From assembly GCF_011064615.1 (NCBI RefSeq), contig NZ_JAALJH010000035.1, positions 1 through 64,000 of the forward strand: 64,000 nt of DNA, read 5' to 3'. The position numbers were made by a program, and so were the translations under genes. This DNA is from Aquisphaera insulae. GTDB taxonomy: Bacteria > Planctomycetota > Planctomycetia > Isosphaerales > Isosphaeraceae. The notes beneath the pieces were generated by a model that had not been told where the DNA came from, ran no database searches, and saw only the letters and a program-made list of their open reading frames with translations. Positions 7,606-16,057 of this stretch are shown here, piece by piece (position 1 is the stretch's first letter; every line of letters starts with the position of its first letter).

Positions 7606-9312
7606 CTATGACACGTCGCCGCCATGCGGCGTGACCTCGGGGGATTCACGATCGTCGGGGGTTGTCGCCTCGGCGAGGGCGGGGGGGGAGTCCGGCTCGG
7701 AAGAGGCCGGACGATCGCCGGCGCCCTTCTCGACCGCATCGGTCACGATGCGGATGGTTGCCCCCTGGTCCTCGTCGCTGGGTCTCGACGTCACTTCGTG
7801 GCCATGTCGCGATCGGCCGTACTTCTCCTCCGCGAGGGCCACATCGTGAATCTCGTCGTCGCTCGCCTCGTCTGCCTCCGGATCGGGGATCTCGTCGGTG
7901 GGTAAGTCGTCTTCGGCCGCGGCGTCGTGTTCGGCGGGCAAGGCCGAGTCGACTGCGGCGGCCGAGTTGCCGGCATTCTCGGGGTCGGTCTCGTGGTCGG
8001 GGGATTCGTCCTGGTCCGGATCCGGATCGTCTCCGGATTCGGCTTCCGCCGCGTGGGCCTCCGGGGCGTCCTCCGCGACGGCGGCCCCCTCGGCGGCCTC
8101 CTGGCTGGCGAATTGCTCGAGCAGCGCGGCGGCGGCCCGCCCCCCCTTGCGCCGGGGGAGGTCGTCGGACTGCTCCTCGGCCATCACCTCGGCCCTGGCG
8201 ACGATCTCGGTGGCCTGCTCCTCGCTGAGGCCCTCGATGGTGTTCACCAGGTCCGGGATCTCCATGACGGAGAGGTCGTCGTAGCTGAGGATGCCCTGCT
8301 CGACGAGCCGCTCCGCCAGCTCGGTCTCGACGCCGTCGATCTTCTCGAAGGACTTGACGGCCTTCTCGATGACCTCGTCGAGCTCCTCCGCGGTCATGAT
8401 CTCGATGTCCCAGCCGACGAGCTTCGAGGCCAGCCGGACGTTCTGGCCGCGGCGGCCGATCGCCAGCGAAAGCTGATCGTCGCGGACCAGGACGATGGCC
8501 CGCCCCAGCAGGTGGCAGAGCATGACCTCGTCGATCTCGGCGGGCTGGAGCGCGTTGGGGATGAGCACCAGGAGCGACTCGTTCCAGCGGACGATGTCGA
8601 TCCGCTCGCCGGCCAGCTCATCGACGATGTTCTTGATCCGGGTGCCGCGGACGCCGACGCAGGCGCCGACGGCGTCGATCTTGGTGTCGATCGAGGTGAC
8701 GGCCACCTTGGACCGATAGCCGGCCTCGCGGGCGAGGGCCCGGATCGCGATGATCTGGTCGGCGATCTCGGGGATCTCGAGCTCGAAGAGGCGGCGGACG
8801 AAGTCCGGATGGGTGCGGCTGAGGATGATCTTCACCCGCTGGCCCACCTTGCGGACGTCCAGGATGATCGCGCGGATCCGCTCGTTGGGATGATAGCTCT
8901 CGCCGGGGATCTGCTCGCCGCGGGGGAGGATGGCGTCGGTCTTCCCCAGGTTGACGATGACGGCCCCGCCTTCGAACCGGACCACGGTCCCGGTGACGAG
9001 GTCGCCGCGCTGGTCCTCGAACTCGTCGAACAGGCTGTCCCGCTCGGCCTCGCGGAACTTCTGGATGATCACCTGCTTGGCCGTCTGGGCGGAGATCCGC
9101 CCGAGCTCGGCGGGGTCCATGCGGACCCCGTCCATCGTGGCATCGAGCGAGCCGGTGTCGAGGTCGAAGTTCACCTCGATCGTCTCGGCATCCGGATAGT
9201 GCTTCCGGGCCGCGGTCTGCACGGCCGATCGAATCCCCTCGATCAAGACTTCCTTGGGGATGTTCTTGTCGCGGTGGATGCTATCCACGATCCGGACCAG
9301 GTCAACACTCAT
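7606..9312 (-). CDS. nusA: Transcription termination/antitermination factor NusA
   Basis: A 568-residue RNA polymerase-binding factor that controls pausing, termination and antitermination. The N-terminal domain covers residues 1-125, the S1 domain about 135-200 (GDLVTGTVVRFEGG), then two KH domains about 230-350 (GVRGTRIKNIVDEL and IGRRGQNVRLASKLVGW). A helix-hairpin-helix-like segment follows to about 390. From about 400 the protein is a long Asp/Glu/Ala-rich acidic tail, unlike the globular C-terminus of E. coli NusA. It is first in the cluster nusA-infB-rbfA. rimP, often upstream, is absent. The leader from the predicted promoter is about 280 nt, long enough to hold regulatory structure. 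Confidence 0.95.
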   Translation of the reverse strand: MSVDLVRIVDSIHRDKNIPKEVLIEGIRSAVQTAARKHYPDAETIEVNFDLDTGSLDATMDGVRMDPAELGRISAQTAKQVIIQKFREAERDSLFDEFEDQRGDLVTGTVVRFEGGAVIVNLGKTDAILPRGEQIPGESYHPNERIRAIILDVRKVGQRVKIILSRTHPDFVRRLFELEIPEIADQIIAIRALAREAGYRSKVAVTSIDTKIDAVGACVGVRGTRIKNIVDELAGERIDIVRWNESLLVLIPNALQPAEIDEVMLCHLLGRAIVLVRDDQLSLAIGRRGQNVRLASKLVGWDIEIMTAEELDEVIEKAVKSFEKIDGVETELAERLVEQGILSYDDLSVMEIPDLVNTIEGLSEEQATEIVARAEVMAEEQSDDLPRRKGGRAAAALLEQFASQEAAEGAAVAEDAPEAHAAEAESGDDPDPDQDESPDHETDPENAGNSAAAVDSALPAEHDAAAEDDLPTDEIPDPEADEASDDEIHDVALAEEKYGRSRHGHEVTSRPSDEDQGATIRIVTDAVEKGAGDRPASSEPDSPPALAEATTPDDRESPEVTPHGGDVS

Positions 9313-9488
9313 TCAATCCCTCCGAAGCGTTGCTCGCCACCGTCTCGATGGTTGCCGAACCTTACCGCGAACGATCACGCCGGGCGACCCGGAAAATGCG
9401 ACGAGCCGCGCCCGGCTTGCGGGCGGGGCTCGGTCTTCCTGTCGCATTGCCATCGAGCAGAGCAACGCCTCCCCCTGGCCCTTCTCGG

Positions 9489-9516
9489 CTCGATCGATCG
9501 CACGGATTCGATCGAG
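9489..9516. other. Inverted repeat in the nusA leader
   Basis: CTCGATCGA / TCGATCGAG, a perfect 9-bp inverted repeat with a 10-nt loop, inside the leader between the predicted nusA promoter and its start codon. It could fold in the mRNA. Its function is unknown. Confidence 0.4.
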
Positions 9517-9591
9517 GGCGGAGAACGAACCAAGCCCCGCAGGAGCCGACGCTGAAACCACGGGCTCTTCGCAGCCTCGGCTCCGTACTTA

Positions 9592-9620
9592 ATTTATCTG
9601 AGAGTTGACACCTCTGTCAA
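9592..9620 (-). promoter_or_regulatory. Sigma-70 promoter of the nusA-infB-rbfA cluster
   Basis: On the minus strand, TTGACA (9620-9615), a 17-bp spacer, then ATAAAT (9597-9592). The -35 is a perfect match, the -10 partial, in an AT-rich stretch (9586-9610) that stands out from the GC-rich surroundings. The -35 hexamer is one arm of a palindrome shared with the opposite promoter. Confidence 0.6.
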
Positions 9621-9633
9621 GCGCCACAACAAT
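9605..9633 (+). promoter_or_regulatory. Sigma-70 promoter for tatD, divergent from nusA
   Basis: TTGACA (9605-9610), 17-bp spacer, AACAAT (9628-9633). The -35 is perfect and the -10 matches four of six. Its -35 and the -35 of the opposite promoter form TTGACA-CCTC-TGTCAA, so the two polymerase sites overlap and should compete. The leader to the tatD start is about 240 nt and holds no gene I can support. Confidence 0.55.
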
Positions 9634-9879
9634 GCACGGTCAATTCGCGGGGTGCCCCGCGGGCCGCCCCCGGAAGCGGCACGGCCACGAGCCGGGGCGC
9701 GTCCCGCCTCCGTGAAGCTCCAGGTCGTCCCAACGTCTCCAGCCCACTGGCTTTCGGGCGACCTCCCGCCAACCGGGGCGCCCTCGCGCCCCGGCACGTG
9801 GGGTCGCGAGGCGGGCGGGGCGCACCTGACCTCGATCCGGGCCGACGTGCCGACGCGTCGGCGACTGACGGAGCAACGG

Positions 9880-10710
9880 ATGACGCCGCCGATCCCGCAC
9901 CACGGGCCCCTCGTGGACACGCACGCTCACCTCGACGATGACCGGCTCCGGGGCGACCTTGATGACGTCCTGCGGCGAGCCAGGGGGGCCGGGCTGGAGC
10001 AGATCCTGGCCATCGGGACGACGGCGGCGGACAGCCGGTCCGTCGTCGCGATCGCCGGGAGGCATCGCGGAGTCTTCGCGGCGGTCGGGGTGCAGCCGAA
10101 CCACGTCTCGGAGGCCTCGTCCGGAGACTGGGAGACGATCGTCGACCTGGCCCGCGAGCCCAAGGTCGTCGCGATCGGGGAGACGGGGCTGGACCGATAC
10201 TGGGACCGGGCCCCGTTCCCGCTCCAGCAGGAATGGTTCGATCGGCACCTCCGGCTGGCGATCGAGCTCGATCGCCCCGTCGTGATCCACTGCCGAGATT
10301 GCGAGGCCGACATCATCCACCAACTGGGCCAACTGGGACGGCCGATTCGCGGCGTCCTGCATTCGTTCACGGGCAACGCGGAGCATGCCGCCGCGTTCCT
10401 CTCGCTGGGGCTCCACGTCTCGATCGCCGGCATGGTCACGTTCACCAACCGCTCGCTCGACGGGCTCCGGGAGGCGGTCCGGACGATCCCGGACGATCGC
10501 ATCCTCGTCGAGACGGACAGCCCCTATCTCAGCCCGAGCCCGGCACGCGGCCGCCCCAATCAGCCGGCCCATCTCGCATGGACGGCCGCGTTCATCGCCG
10601 CGTTGCGCGGCACGCCCGTCGAGCAATTCGCCGAGCAGACGACCGCGAATGCGAGGGCACTCTTCCGGCTGCCCGTCGAGGAGACGCTCGAGGAAATGGA
10701 ACTTCCCTGA
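9880..10710 (+). CDS. tatD: TatD family metal-dependent hydrolase (DNase)
   Basis: A 276-residue TIM-barrel hydrolase of the amidohydrolase superfamily; TatD proteins are metal-dependent DNases. Metal ligands and motifs are in order: DTHAHLDD at the N-terminus, GETGLD in the middle, VIHCRD, HSFTG, and ETDSPYLSP near the C-terminus. The start at ATG 9880 follows GGAG with normal spacing and puts the DTHAH motif 11 residues in, as in the family. An upstream in-frame start at 9652 would add about 76 Arg/Pro-rich residues with no similarity, and I rejected it. The promoter is probably the one at 9605-9633. Confidence 0.92.
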   Translation: MTPPIPHHGPLVDTHAHLDDDRLRGDLDDVLRRARGAGLEQILAIGTTAADSRSVVAIAGRHRGVFAAVGVQPNHVSEASSGDWETIVDLAREPKVVAIGETGLDRYWDRAPFPLQQEWFDRHLRLAIELDRPVVIHCRDCEADIIHQLGQLGRPIRGVLHSFTGNAEHAAAFLSLGLHVSIAGMVTFTNRSLDGLREAVRTIPDDRILVETDSPYLSPSPARGRPNQPAHLAWTAAFIAALRGTPVEQFAEQTTANARALFRLPVEETLEEMELP

Positions 10711-10916
10711 CGTTTGGCCCAAACTGTGCAGGTGTCATGACCGTCAATCCGGGCAAGGACGACCGCGAGCGGGTCGTTTTTCGCCTCGACGCGGAAGGGC
10801 ATCTCCTATCTAATCACGCTCCCGGCGGGGCCGTCGATGGCGTTCGTTCGCCGACCGACGACCCCAGGATGCAGGGCTCGGGTTCGGGTGGATCAATGTC
10901 CCACCCGGGGGATCCA

Positions 10917-11153
10917 ATGACGATGAGTTCGGCCGGCCTGGAACGTCTCCTCATCTTCGGCCCGATCCTCTTCCTGATCGCCGTCGGTGCGTGGATCGCG
11001 TCTCGGAGCGGAGTCGCCCGCCTGAGCACCGGGCAAGATTACCTCAAATTGGCGGGTAATCTATCCCAGATGGCGTTGCGGATCGTGGGGTACGTCGTCC
11101 TGCTGATCGGCATCCAGTACATGGTGGGCCTGCGGCCGACCCTGGGCTGGTGA
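10917..11153 (+). CDS. Small two-helix membrane protein
   Basis: A 78-residue protein that I do not recognise. It has two hydrophobic helices, about residues 10-27 (LLIFGPILFLIAVGAWIA) and 52-68 (ALRIVGYVVLLIGIQYMV), separated by a polar loop. GGGGGA lies just upstream of the ATG at 10917; an alternative ATG is two codons later (10923) and another at 10896. It stands alone on the plus strand after tatD, about 205 bp downstream, and converges on queE with 24 bp between. Codon use matches the neighbours, and the hydrophobic pattern makes it likely to be real. Confidence 0.6.
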   Translation: MTMSSAGLERLLIFGPILFLIAVGAWIASRSGVARLSTGQDYLKLAGNLSQMALRIVGYVVLLIGIQYMVGLRPTLGW

Positions 11154-11177
11154 GCGATCGACGGGAATCGAGATGAC

Positions 11178-11933
11178 TCAGACTCCCCGGGCCATCGGAT
11201 CCCAGAGGATCTTGTGTAGCTGGAGTTGAAGGCGGATCGGGAGCCTCGTCTCGAGGATCCAGGCGGCGAGTTCGGTCGGGTTCACCTTGCCGGCGACCGC
11301 GCTGAAGAGGACCGGGCAGCGTTCCAGGATTCGATGCTCGCGGACGACGGCCACCGCCCAGTCGAAGTCGCGTCGATCGCACAGGACGAGCTTGACCTCG
11401 TCGATCCGCTTGAGCCGATCAAGATTATGCCATACGTTGGCGGACTCCTCGCCCGATCCCGGCGTCTTCAGGTCGAGGATGATCCGGACCCGAGGGTCGA
11501 CGCGTGACGTATCCACGGCGCCGCTGGTTTCCAGCAGGACGGTCTTGCCCAGGTCGGCAAGCCGAGACATGAGCGGGAAGACCTCCGCCTGGAGGAGCGG
11601 CTCGCCGCCGGTGATCTCAACCAGGTCGTCACCGAGGGCCAGCGCCTGCTCCACCACGTCCTCGAGGACGACGACGCGTCCCTCGTGGAAGGCGTGGGGC
11701 GTGTCGCAATAGACGCATCGCAGGTGGCAGGCCGTGAGTCGGATGAAGACGCAGGGGAGCCCGGCGAAGGTGCTCTCGCCCTGGAGGCTGCGGTAGATCT
11801 CGTGGATGACGAGCGAGCCGGCCGCCTTGCCCATCAGCGGCCTCAGGCGGCGGGCGAGATCGGCCCCGGCCCGGCTCTCGGGGGCGGGGAGGATGGTGGC
11901 CTCGGGGCTCGGCTTCTTGACCTCGGTACTCAT
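11178..11933 (-). CDS. queE: 7-carboxy-7-deazaguanine synthase QueE
   Basis: A 251-residue radical SAM enzyme that makes 7-carboxy-7-deazaguanine in queuosine (preQ0) synthesis. The 4Fe-4S motif is C69-X3-C73-X2-C76 within TACHLRCVYCDTPH. The N-terminal segment IHEIYRSLQGES and the SAM-contact segment EITGGEPLLQ are typical. I use the ATG at 11933 (MSTEVKKP), because upstream residues from 12056 show no family similarity. No good Shine-Dalgarno is visible. No other queuosine gene is next to it. Confidence 0.92.
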   Translation of the reverse strand: MSTEVKKPSPEATILPAPESRAGADLARRLRPLMGKAAGSLVIHEIYRSLQGESTFAGLPCVFIRLTACHLRCVYCDTPHAFHEGRVVVLEDVVEQALALGDDLVEITGGEPLLQAEVFPLMSRLADLGKTVLLETSGAVDTSRVDPRVRIILDLKTPGSGEESANVWHNLDRLKRIDEVKLVLCDRRDFDWAVAVVREHRILERCPVLFSAVAGKVNPTELAAWILETRLPIRLQLQLHKILWDPMARGV

Positions 11934-12155
11934 CGGTCTGGTGTTCTGTGGGCGTGGGATCAGGTTCGGGAATCGGGGCGTTCCAGCGTATCGCGGCCGC
12001 CGAGTCGTTGAGAACCCCATCCGTCCCACAAGAGGCCGCACGGCCGGGCCCGGCACGACTGGCCTTGCCGCCCGGGGCCGGGCCGACTATCGTGTCGGCC
12101 CGGAGAACACCGGGGACGTCATCGCCGTCGACGATGCATCAAGGAGGATCATCCC

Positions 12156-12947
12156 ATGCTCCGCGCCTACACGGAGAATCTCTCCCTCGCCGCTCGCGCG
12201 CGGCTCGGCCTCAAGAAACTCATGTTTCCCGGGACGAACTGGGTCAGCCGCGACAAGTCTCGGGTGGCCCGGATGTTCCTGGAAGGGACTCCGAACCAGC
12301 CCGTGCGGACGCTGGATTGCGGCTGCGGCAACGCATACTTCTCGATCGAGGCGGTCCGCCGTGGCGCGCGCTGCCTGGGCATCACCATCCACGAGTGGGA
12401 GAAGCGGAACTGCGAGGAGATGCGGGCCTATCTCGGGATCTCCGCGGCGGCCCTCGAGTTTCGCCAGGCGACCCTGGAATCGCTGGCGGCCGACCCGGAA
12501 CGCCGGGCCACGTTCGAGCAGGTCATCCTCCTCGACGTCATCGAGCACATCCTGGACGCCCCCAAGGCCCTCCGCCAGATTCGCGACCTGCTCGCGGAGG
12601 ACGGCCTGGTCTACATCACGACCCCGCATCGCGACTGGCAGGCCCATTCCGAGCGAATCCGGGTGACGCGGTTCGAGGACGGCTGGCATGTCCGCAACGG
12701 CTACACGTTCGAGCAGCTCGAGCGGGTCCTCGAAGAATCCGGCTTCGAACCCGTGGATCGGCTCCGGTTCGGCACGCTCGGATCGTCGGCCGTGACCTGG
12801 ATCCAGCACCGGGTCTTCGGCAAGTGGACCGATCCGCTGACGGTCGCGTTCTTTCCGATCCTGAAACTGATCGCGGTCGCCCTGTCGCCCTGGAAGGATC
12901 CGCATACGATCTTCGTCCTGGCGCGGAAGCGGCGGGACGGGCTCTGA
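12156..12947 (+). CDS. Class I SAM-dependent methyltransferase
   Basis: A 263-residue protein. The SAM-binding motif I is LDCGCGN (residues 53-59), followed by GITIHEWE, and LLDVIEHILD as the motif seen in UbiE/COQ5-type enzymes. A hydrophobic stretch near the C-terminus (FFPILKLIAVALS) may touch the membrane. AAGGAGG (12141-12147) is 8 nt from the ATG, a strong start. The substrate cannot be told from sequence; a lipid, a sugar or a small metabolite is possible. The next gene on this strand is a ROK kinase 94 bp away, which does not settle the role. Confidence 0.85.
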   Translation: MLRAYTENLSLAARARLGLKKLMFPGTNWVSRDKSRVARMFLEGTPNQPVRTLDCGCGNAYFSIEAVRRGARCLGITIHEWEKRNCEEMRAYLGISAAALEFRQATLESLAADPERRATFEQVILLDVIEHILDAPKALRQIRDLLAEDGLVYITTPHRDWQAHSERIRVTRFEDGWHVRNGYTFEQLERVLEESGFEPVDRLRFGTLGSSAVTWIQHRVFGKWTDPLTVAFFPILKLIAVALSPWKDPHTIFVLARKRRDGL

Positions 12948-13041
12948 ACCGGCCGAGTTGACCACGTGCCTCGCCAGGCCGTAGAGTATGCCATCCTGAG
13001 ATCAGCCACGGCGATGAGCGGATGCAACGGGGTGCGGGTTC

Positions 13042-14031
13042 ATGAGTTCCGACGGTCGACGGCCGCCTTATTTCCTGGGTATCGACCTTGGCGGGACGAA
13101 CATCAAGTGCGGGGTCGTCGATGACTCGGGGACGGCCCTGACCTCGATCCGGATCGCGACCGAGGCGGATCGAGGGCCGGAGTTCGGGATCGAGCGGCTG
13201 GCGGAGGCGGCCCACATGGCCGTCGACGCCGGCAACCTCGGCTGGGATGACGTGGCCGCGGTCGGGCTCGGCTCCCCGGGGACCATGGACCTCTCCCGGG
13301 GGATGCTTCTGGAGCCGTCCAATCTCCCGGGATGGGATCATTTCCCGCTCCGGGACCGTCTCGCGGAGCGGCTGGGCAAGCGGACCTTCCTCCAGAACGA
13401 TGCCAACGCGGCGGCCCTGGGAGAGCACTGGGTCGGGGCCGGCCGGCAATCAACGAGCCTGATCCTGTTCACGCTCGGGACCGGGATCGGCTGCGGGATC
13501 ATCCACGAGGGGCGGATCGTCGATGGCCGGCACAGCCACGGCGGTGAATGCGGCCACATGATCATCCAGGCCGATGACGGCCGGCTCTGTTCGTGCGGCC
13601 GGACCGGCCACCTCGAGGCCTACGCCTCGGCGACCTCCCTGGTGAAGCGGGCCGCCGAGGCCCTGGCGGAGGACGACGCGCCGAGCCTCCTCCGCGAGCT
13701 TGCCCCCGAGGACCTCACGAGCCAGGCCATCGACCGAGCCTGGCGAGAGGGCGACGCACTCGCCTCGACCCTGATGCGGGAGACGGCGCGCTACCTGGCG
13801 GTCGGCGCCGTGAGCGTGATGCACACGATCGACCCGGACCTGATCCTCTTCGGCGGCGGCATGATCGGCTCGGGCCGGCCATTCCTGGATGAGATCCGAT
13901 CCCAGATCCACTCCATGACCTTCGCGATGCTGGCTCGAGCCATCCGGGTGGAGTTCGCCGCTCTGGGCGGCGATGCCGGTTTCATCGGTGCCGCCGGCTA
14001 CGCCCGCGGCGCGCTGGTAGGTCCCCACTGA
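13042..14031 (+). CDS. ROK family sugar kinase (glucokinase-like)
   Basis: A 329-residue protein. The ATP-binding GIDLGGTNIKCG lies at residues 13-24 and the catalytic Asp is in QNDANAAALGE (D120). ROK proteins carry a zinc site made by a GH pair and CXCGXXGCXE. Here it reads GECGHM then CSCGRTGHLE, so C183 and C185 are present but the third Cys is His190, which could still bind zinc. It lacks an N-terminal DNA-binding domain, so it is a kinase rather than a repressor. Glucokinase is the likeliest activity; other hexoses are possible. Confidence 0.85.
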   Translation: MSSDGRRPPYFLGIDLGGTNIKCGVVDDSGTALTSIRIATEADRGPEFGIERLAEAAHMAVDAGNLGWDDVAAVGLGSPGTMDLSRGMLLEPSNLPGWDHFPLRDRLAERLGKRTFLQNDANAAALGEHWVGAGRQSTSLILFTLGTGIGCGIIHEGRIVDGRHSHGGECGHMIIQADDGRLCSCGRTGHLEAYASATSLVKRAAEALAEDDAPSLLRELAPEDLTSQAIDRAWREGDALASTLMRETARYLAVGAVSVMHTIDPDLILFGGGMIGSGRPFLDEIRSQIHSMTFAMLARAIRVEFAALGGDAGFIGAAGYARGALVGPH

Positions 14032-14085
14032 GCACCGGGCCCGGTTCTCCCGAGGCCCCGCGATCGCCAACCGGAGGACGCATTC

Positions 14086-14421
14086 ATGGCAGACGCCAAT
14101 GAGCCCGTCGAGGGTGCCGCGGCGGTTCCGGATCGACGTCCCGCGGGCCGCCCCGATCCCGAGCCGTTCCCGAAGGAGTTGAGCCTGCTCCTGATCGTCG
14201 CGGGGGTCGGCGGCATCCTCCTCCCCGGCCCGGTCGGGATGCCCTTCCTGGTGGTCGGCGGCCTGAGCCTGTGGCCTCGGGCTGCCTCCCCCGCCGATCG
14301 CTGGTTTCGTCACGCCTTCCCCCGGCTTCACCGTGAAGGCCGGCACCAGCTCGCCCGCTTCCTCCGCGATCTCGAGAGCCGATATCCCGCCGATTCCCGG
14401 ATCCCTACGTGCAGCCGCTGA
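14086..14421 (+). CDS. Small membrane protein with a Gly/Pro-rich helical hairpin
   Basis: A 111-residue protein. Residues 1-28 are polar and Pro-rich. About 31-65 form a hydrophobic hairpin with a PGPVGMPF turn (LSLLLIVAGVGGILLPGP, then FLVVGGLSLWP). The rest is basic and amphipathic (RWFRHAFPRLHREGRHQL). This resembles small proteins with a PGPG-type turn, but I cannot assign a function. GGAGG lies upstream of the ATG with normal spacing. It follows the ROK kinase by 54 bp and may be co-transcribed with it. Confidence 0.65.
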   Translation: MADANEPVEGAAAVPDRRPAGRPDPEPFPKELSLLLIVAGVGGILLPGPVGMPFLVVGGLSLWPRAASPADRWFRHAFPRLHREGRHQLARFLRDLESRYPADSRIPTCSR

Positions 14422-14613
14422 GCGATCCTCACAGGCCGGAGAATCATCCGCATCGATACAAATCGATAGAATCCATAAAGTCCGCGCCGCTGCCACCCGA
14501 TAATTCCGTTGAAGTCACCATTTCTTGACAGGGATCCCGGCCGTTCTGGCTGCGAGATCTCGCGTCGCGCCTTTCTGCCGCGATCGATCACTTCTGCTCG
14601 AGGAGACGTGGCC

Positions 14614-15867
14614 ATGCCGGAACGAGGTGCACGGAGTTCGACGGCGGGCGGAGGCGCCGCCCGATTGTCGCGATGGGGGGTCGGTTGGCTCGGGCTGCTG
14701 TGCATCGGCACCTATTCGCCCGAGACGTGGGCCCAGGGGATTCCGAGCATCCCGGGCACCGGCGCGGGGACGGTCCCGGGGGCGGTCTCGTCGTTGGGTG
14801 GGGCCGCGGTCGCCCCGCAGCGGACGATCTGGGGCTTCCTGGGCCTGACGCCGCAGAATTTCGCGGCCTGCAAGGACAAGCTCTGTAGCTGCCAGTTCGG
14901 GCAGATGCTCAACAGCCTGATGACCGGCCCCATGGGAGCCGTGACCGGGGGATTCGTCTCCCACCTCTGCCCCGCGGCCCCGAGCCCCGCCGCGATCCAG
15001 GCGCTGGAGAACAAGCCGAACGGGGCGGCACAGGCCGCCGCGGCCAAGATCCAGGCCAGCGAGGCCGACGCCAAGGCCCGGGTCGCGGCCGTGGAGTACC
15101 TCGGCACGGTGGACTGCAATCGCTTCCCTGAGGCGAAGCAGGGACTGATGTCGGCGCTGGCCACCGACCCCAATGAGTGCGTCCGCTATGCGGCGGCCAG
15201 GGCGCTCGGCAACGGCTGCTGCTGCGATCAGGACGTGATCGAGAAGCTGAGGATCTGCGTCGCGGGCGAGAAGGCCAAGGGGGCACCGGCGGAGACCTCG
15301 GCCCGGGTCCGCGCCGCGGCGTTCGCCGCGCTCCAGAACTGCCTGACCAAGGTGCCGGACGAGGTCGAGGGCCCCCCGGCGACCGAGGAGCGAGCCAGCC
15401 CCGAGGATTCGCTCCCGCGGGCGCTCCCCGACCCGAAGAAGCGGGCCAAGCCCGAGAGTACCACCTCCACCAAGGCCGATCCGGACGCGGTGGTCACGTC
15501 CGTCCGCTCCGCCAAGGAGGGTCCGCGCGTGAAGACCTACGAGCAGACCGTCGCCGAGGCGCGGCGGACGCTCGTGGATATGGCCCAGCATCCGCAGCCC
15601 CGGAACACGCTGGAGCCCGGCCGGAAGTCGGTGCTGGACGCCTTCGCCAAGGCGAGGCGAGACATCGACGCCAAGTCGCGCCAGCCGAGGCCGGCCGCGG
15701 CCCCCGCCACGTCGGCGGCCCCGACGGACAACGCAGTGATGCCCAGCTCCTACGTCCCGTCCGGGACGGGGACGAACGCCCCGGCGGCCGGCGACGGCTT
15801 CCCGTCCTCGAGCCCCGCCAAGCGCGGCCTCTTCGGACTCCTGGTCCGACCGCGGAATCCCGGCTGA
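14614..15867 (+). CDS. Exported Cys-rich HEAT-like protein
   Basis: A 417-residue protein. The start at ATG 14614 follows AGGAG by 8 nt. A signal peptide covers about residues 1-40, with hydrophobic core VGWLGLLCIGTY and a likely cleavage after TWAQ. Then comes a short Gly/Pro region and WGFLGLTPQNF with several cysteines (ACKDKLCSC). About 150-250 resemble HEAT repeats (AKARVAAVEYLG, then CVRYAAARALGNGCCC, then ARVRAAAFAALQNC). The C-terminal 170 residues are low-complexity and Lys/Pro/Ala-rich. It is the first of four same-strand exported or membrane-anchored proteins. The 190 bp before it contain a possible -10 TAGAAT (14467-14472). Function unknown; a surface or envelope scaffold is an inference. 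Confidence 0.75.
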   Translation: MPERGARSSTAGGGAARLSRWGVGWLGLLCIGTYSPETWAQGIPSIPGTGAGTVPGAVSSLGGAAVAPQRTIWGFLGLTPQNFAACKDKLCSCQFGQMLNSLMTGPMGAVTGGFVSHLCPAAPSPAAIQALENKPNGAAQAAAAKIQASEADAKARVAAVEYLGTVDCNRFPEAKQGLMSALATDPNECVRYAAARALGNGCCCDQDVIEKLRICVAGEKAKGAPAETSARVRAAAFAALQNCLTKVPDEVEGPPATEERASPEDSLPRALPDPKKRAKPESTTSTKADPDAVVTSVRSAKEGPRVKTYEQTVAEARRTLVDMAQHPQPRNTLEPGRKSVLDAFAKARRDIDAKSRQPRPAAAPATSAAPTDNAVMPSSYVPSGTGTNAPAAGDGFPSSSPAKRGLFGLLVRPRNPG

Positions 15868-16057
15868 GCCGAGACCCGTCTACGCCTTCATCTCTCTTGA
15901 CCCGTCCGGGTCACCCAGCATTCGTGTCGCCGACGGATCCACGTCCGGAACGACAAATCTCCCTCACTTCTTCCCAATCATATCTCCCCGAATCGGTCTC
16001 GACCGCTCGTGAGGCAGGACGCTGGCGGCCTGCCCAGGGATGAAAGGAGTCATTCAC

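Noticed and set aside
14444..14472. Promoter before the HEAT-like gene (TAGAAT at 14467)
   Set aside because: The -10 is good but no -35 is visible at a suitable distance, so it is mentioned only in the gene entry.
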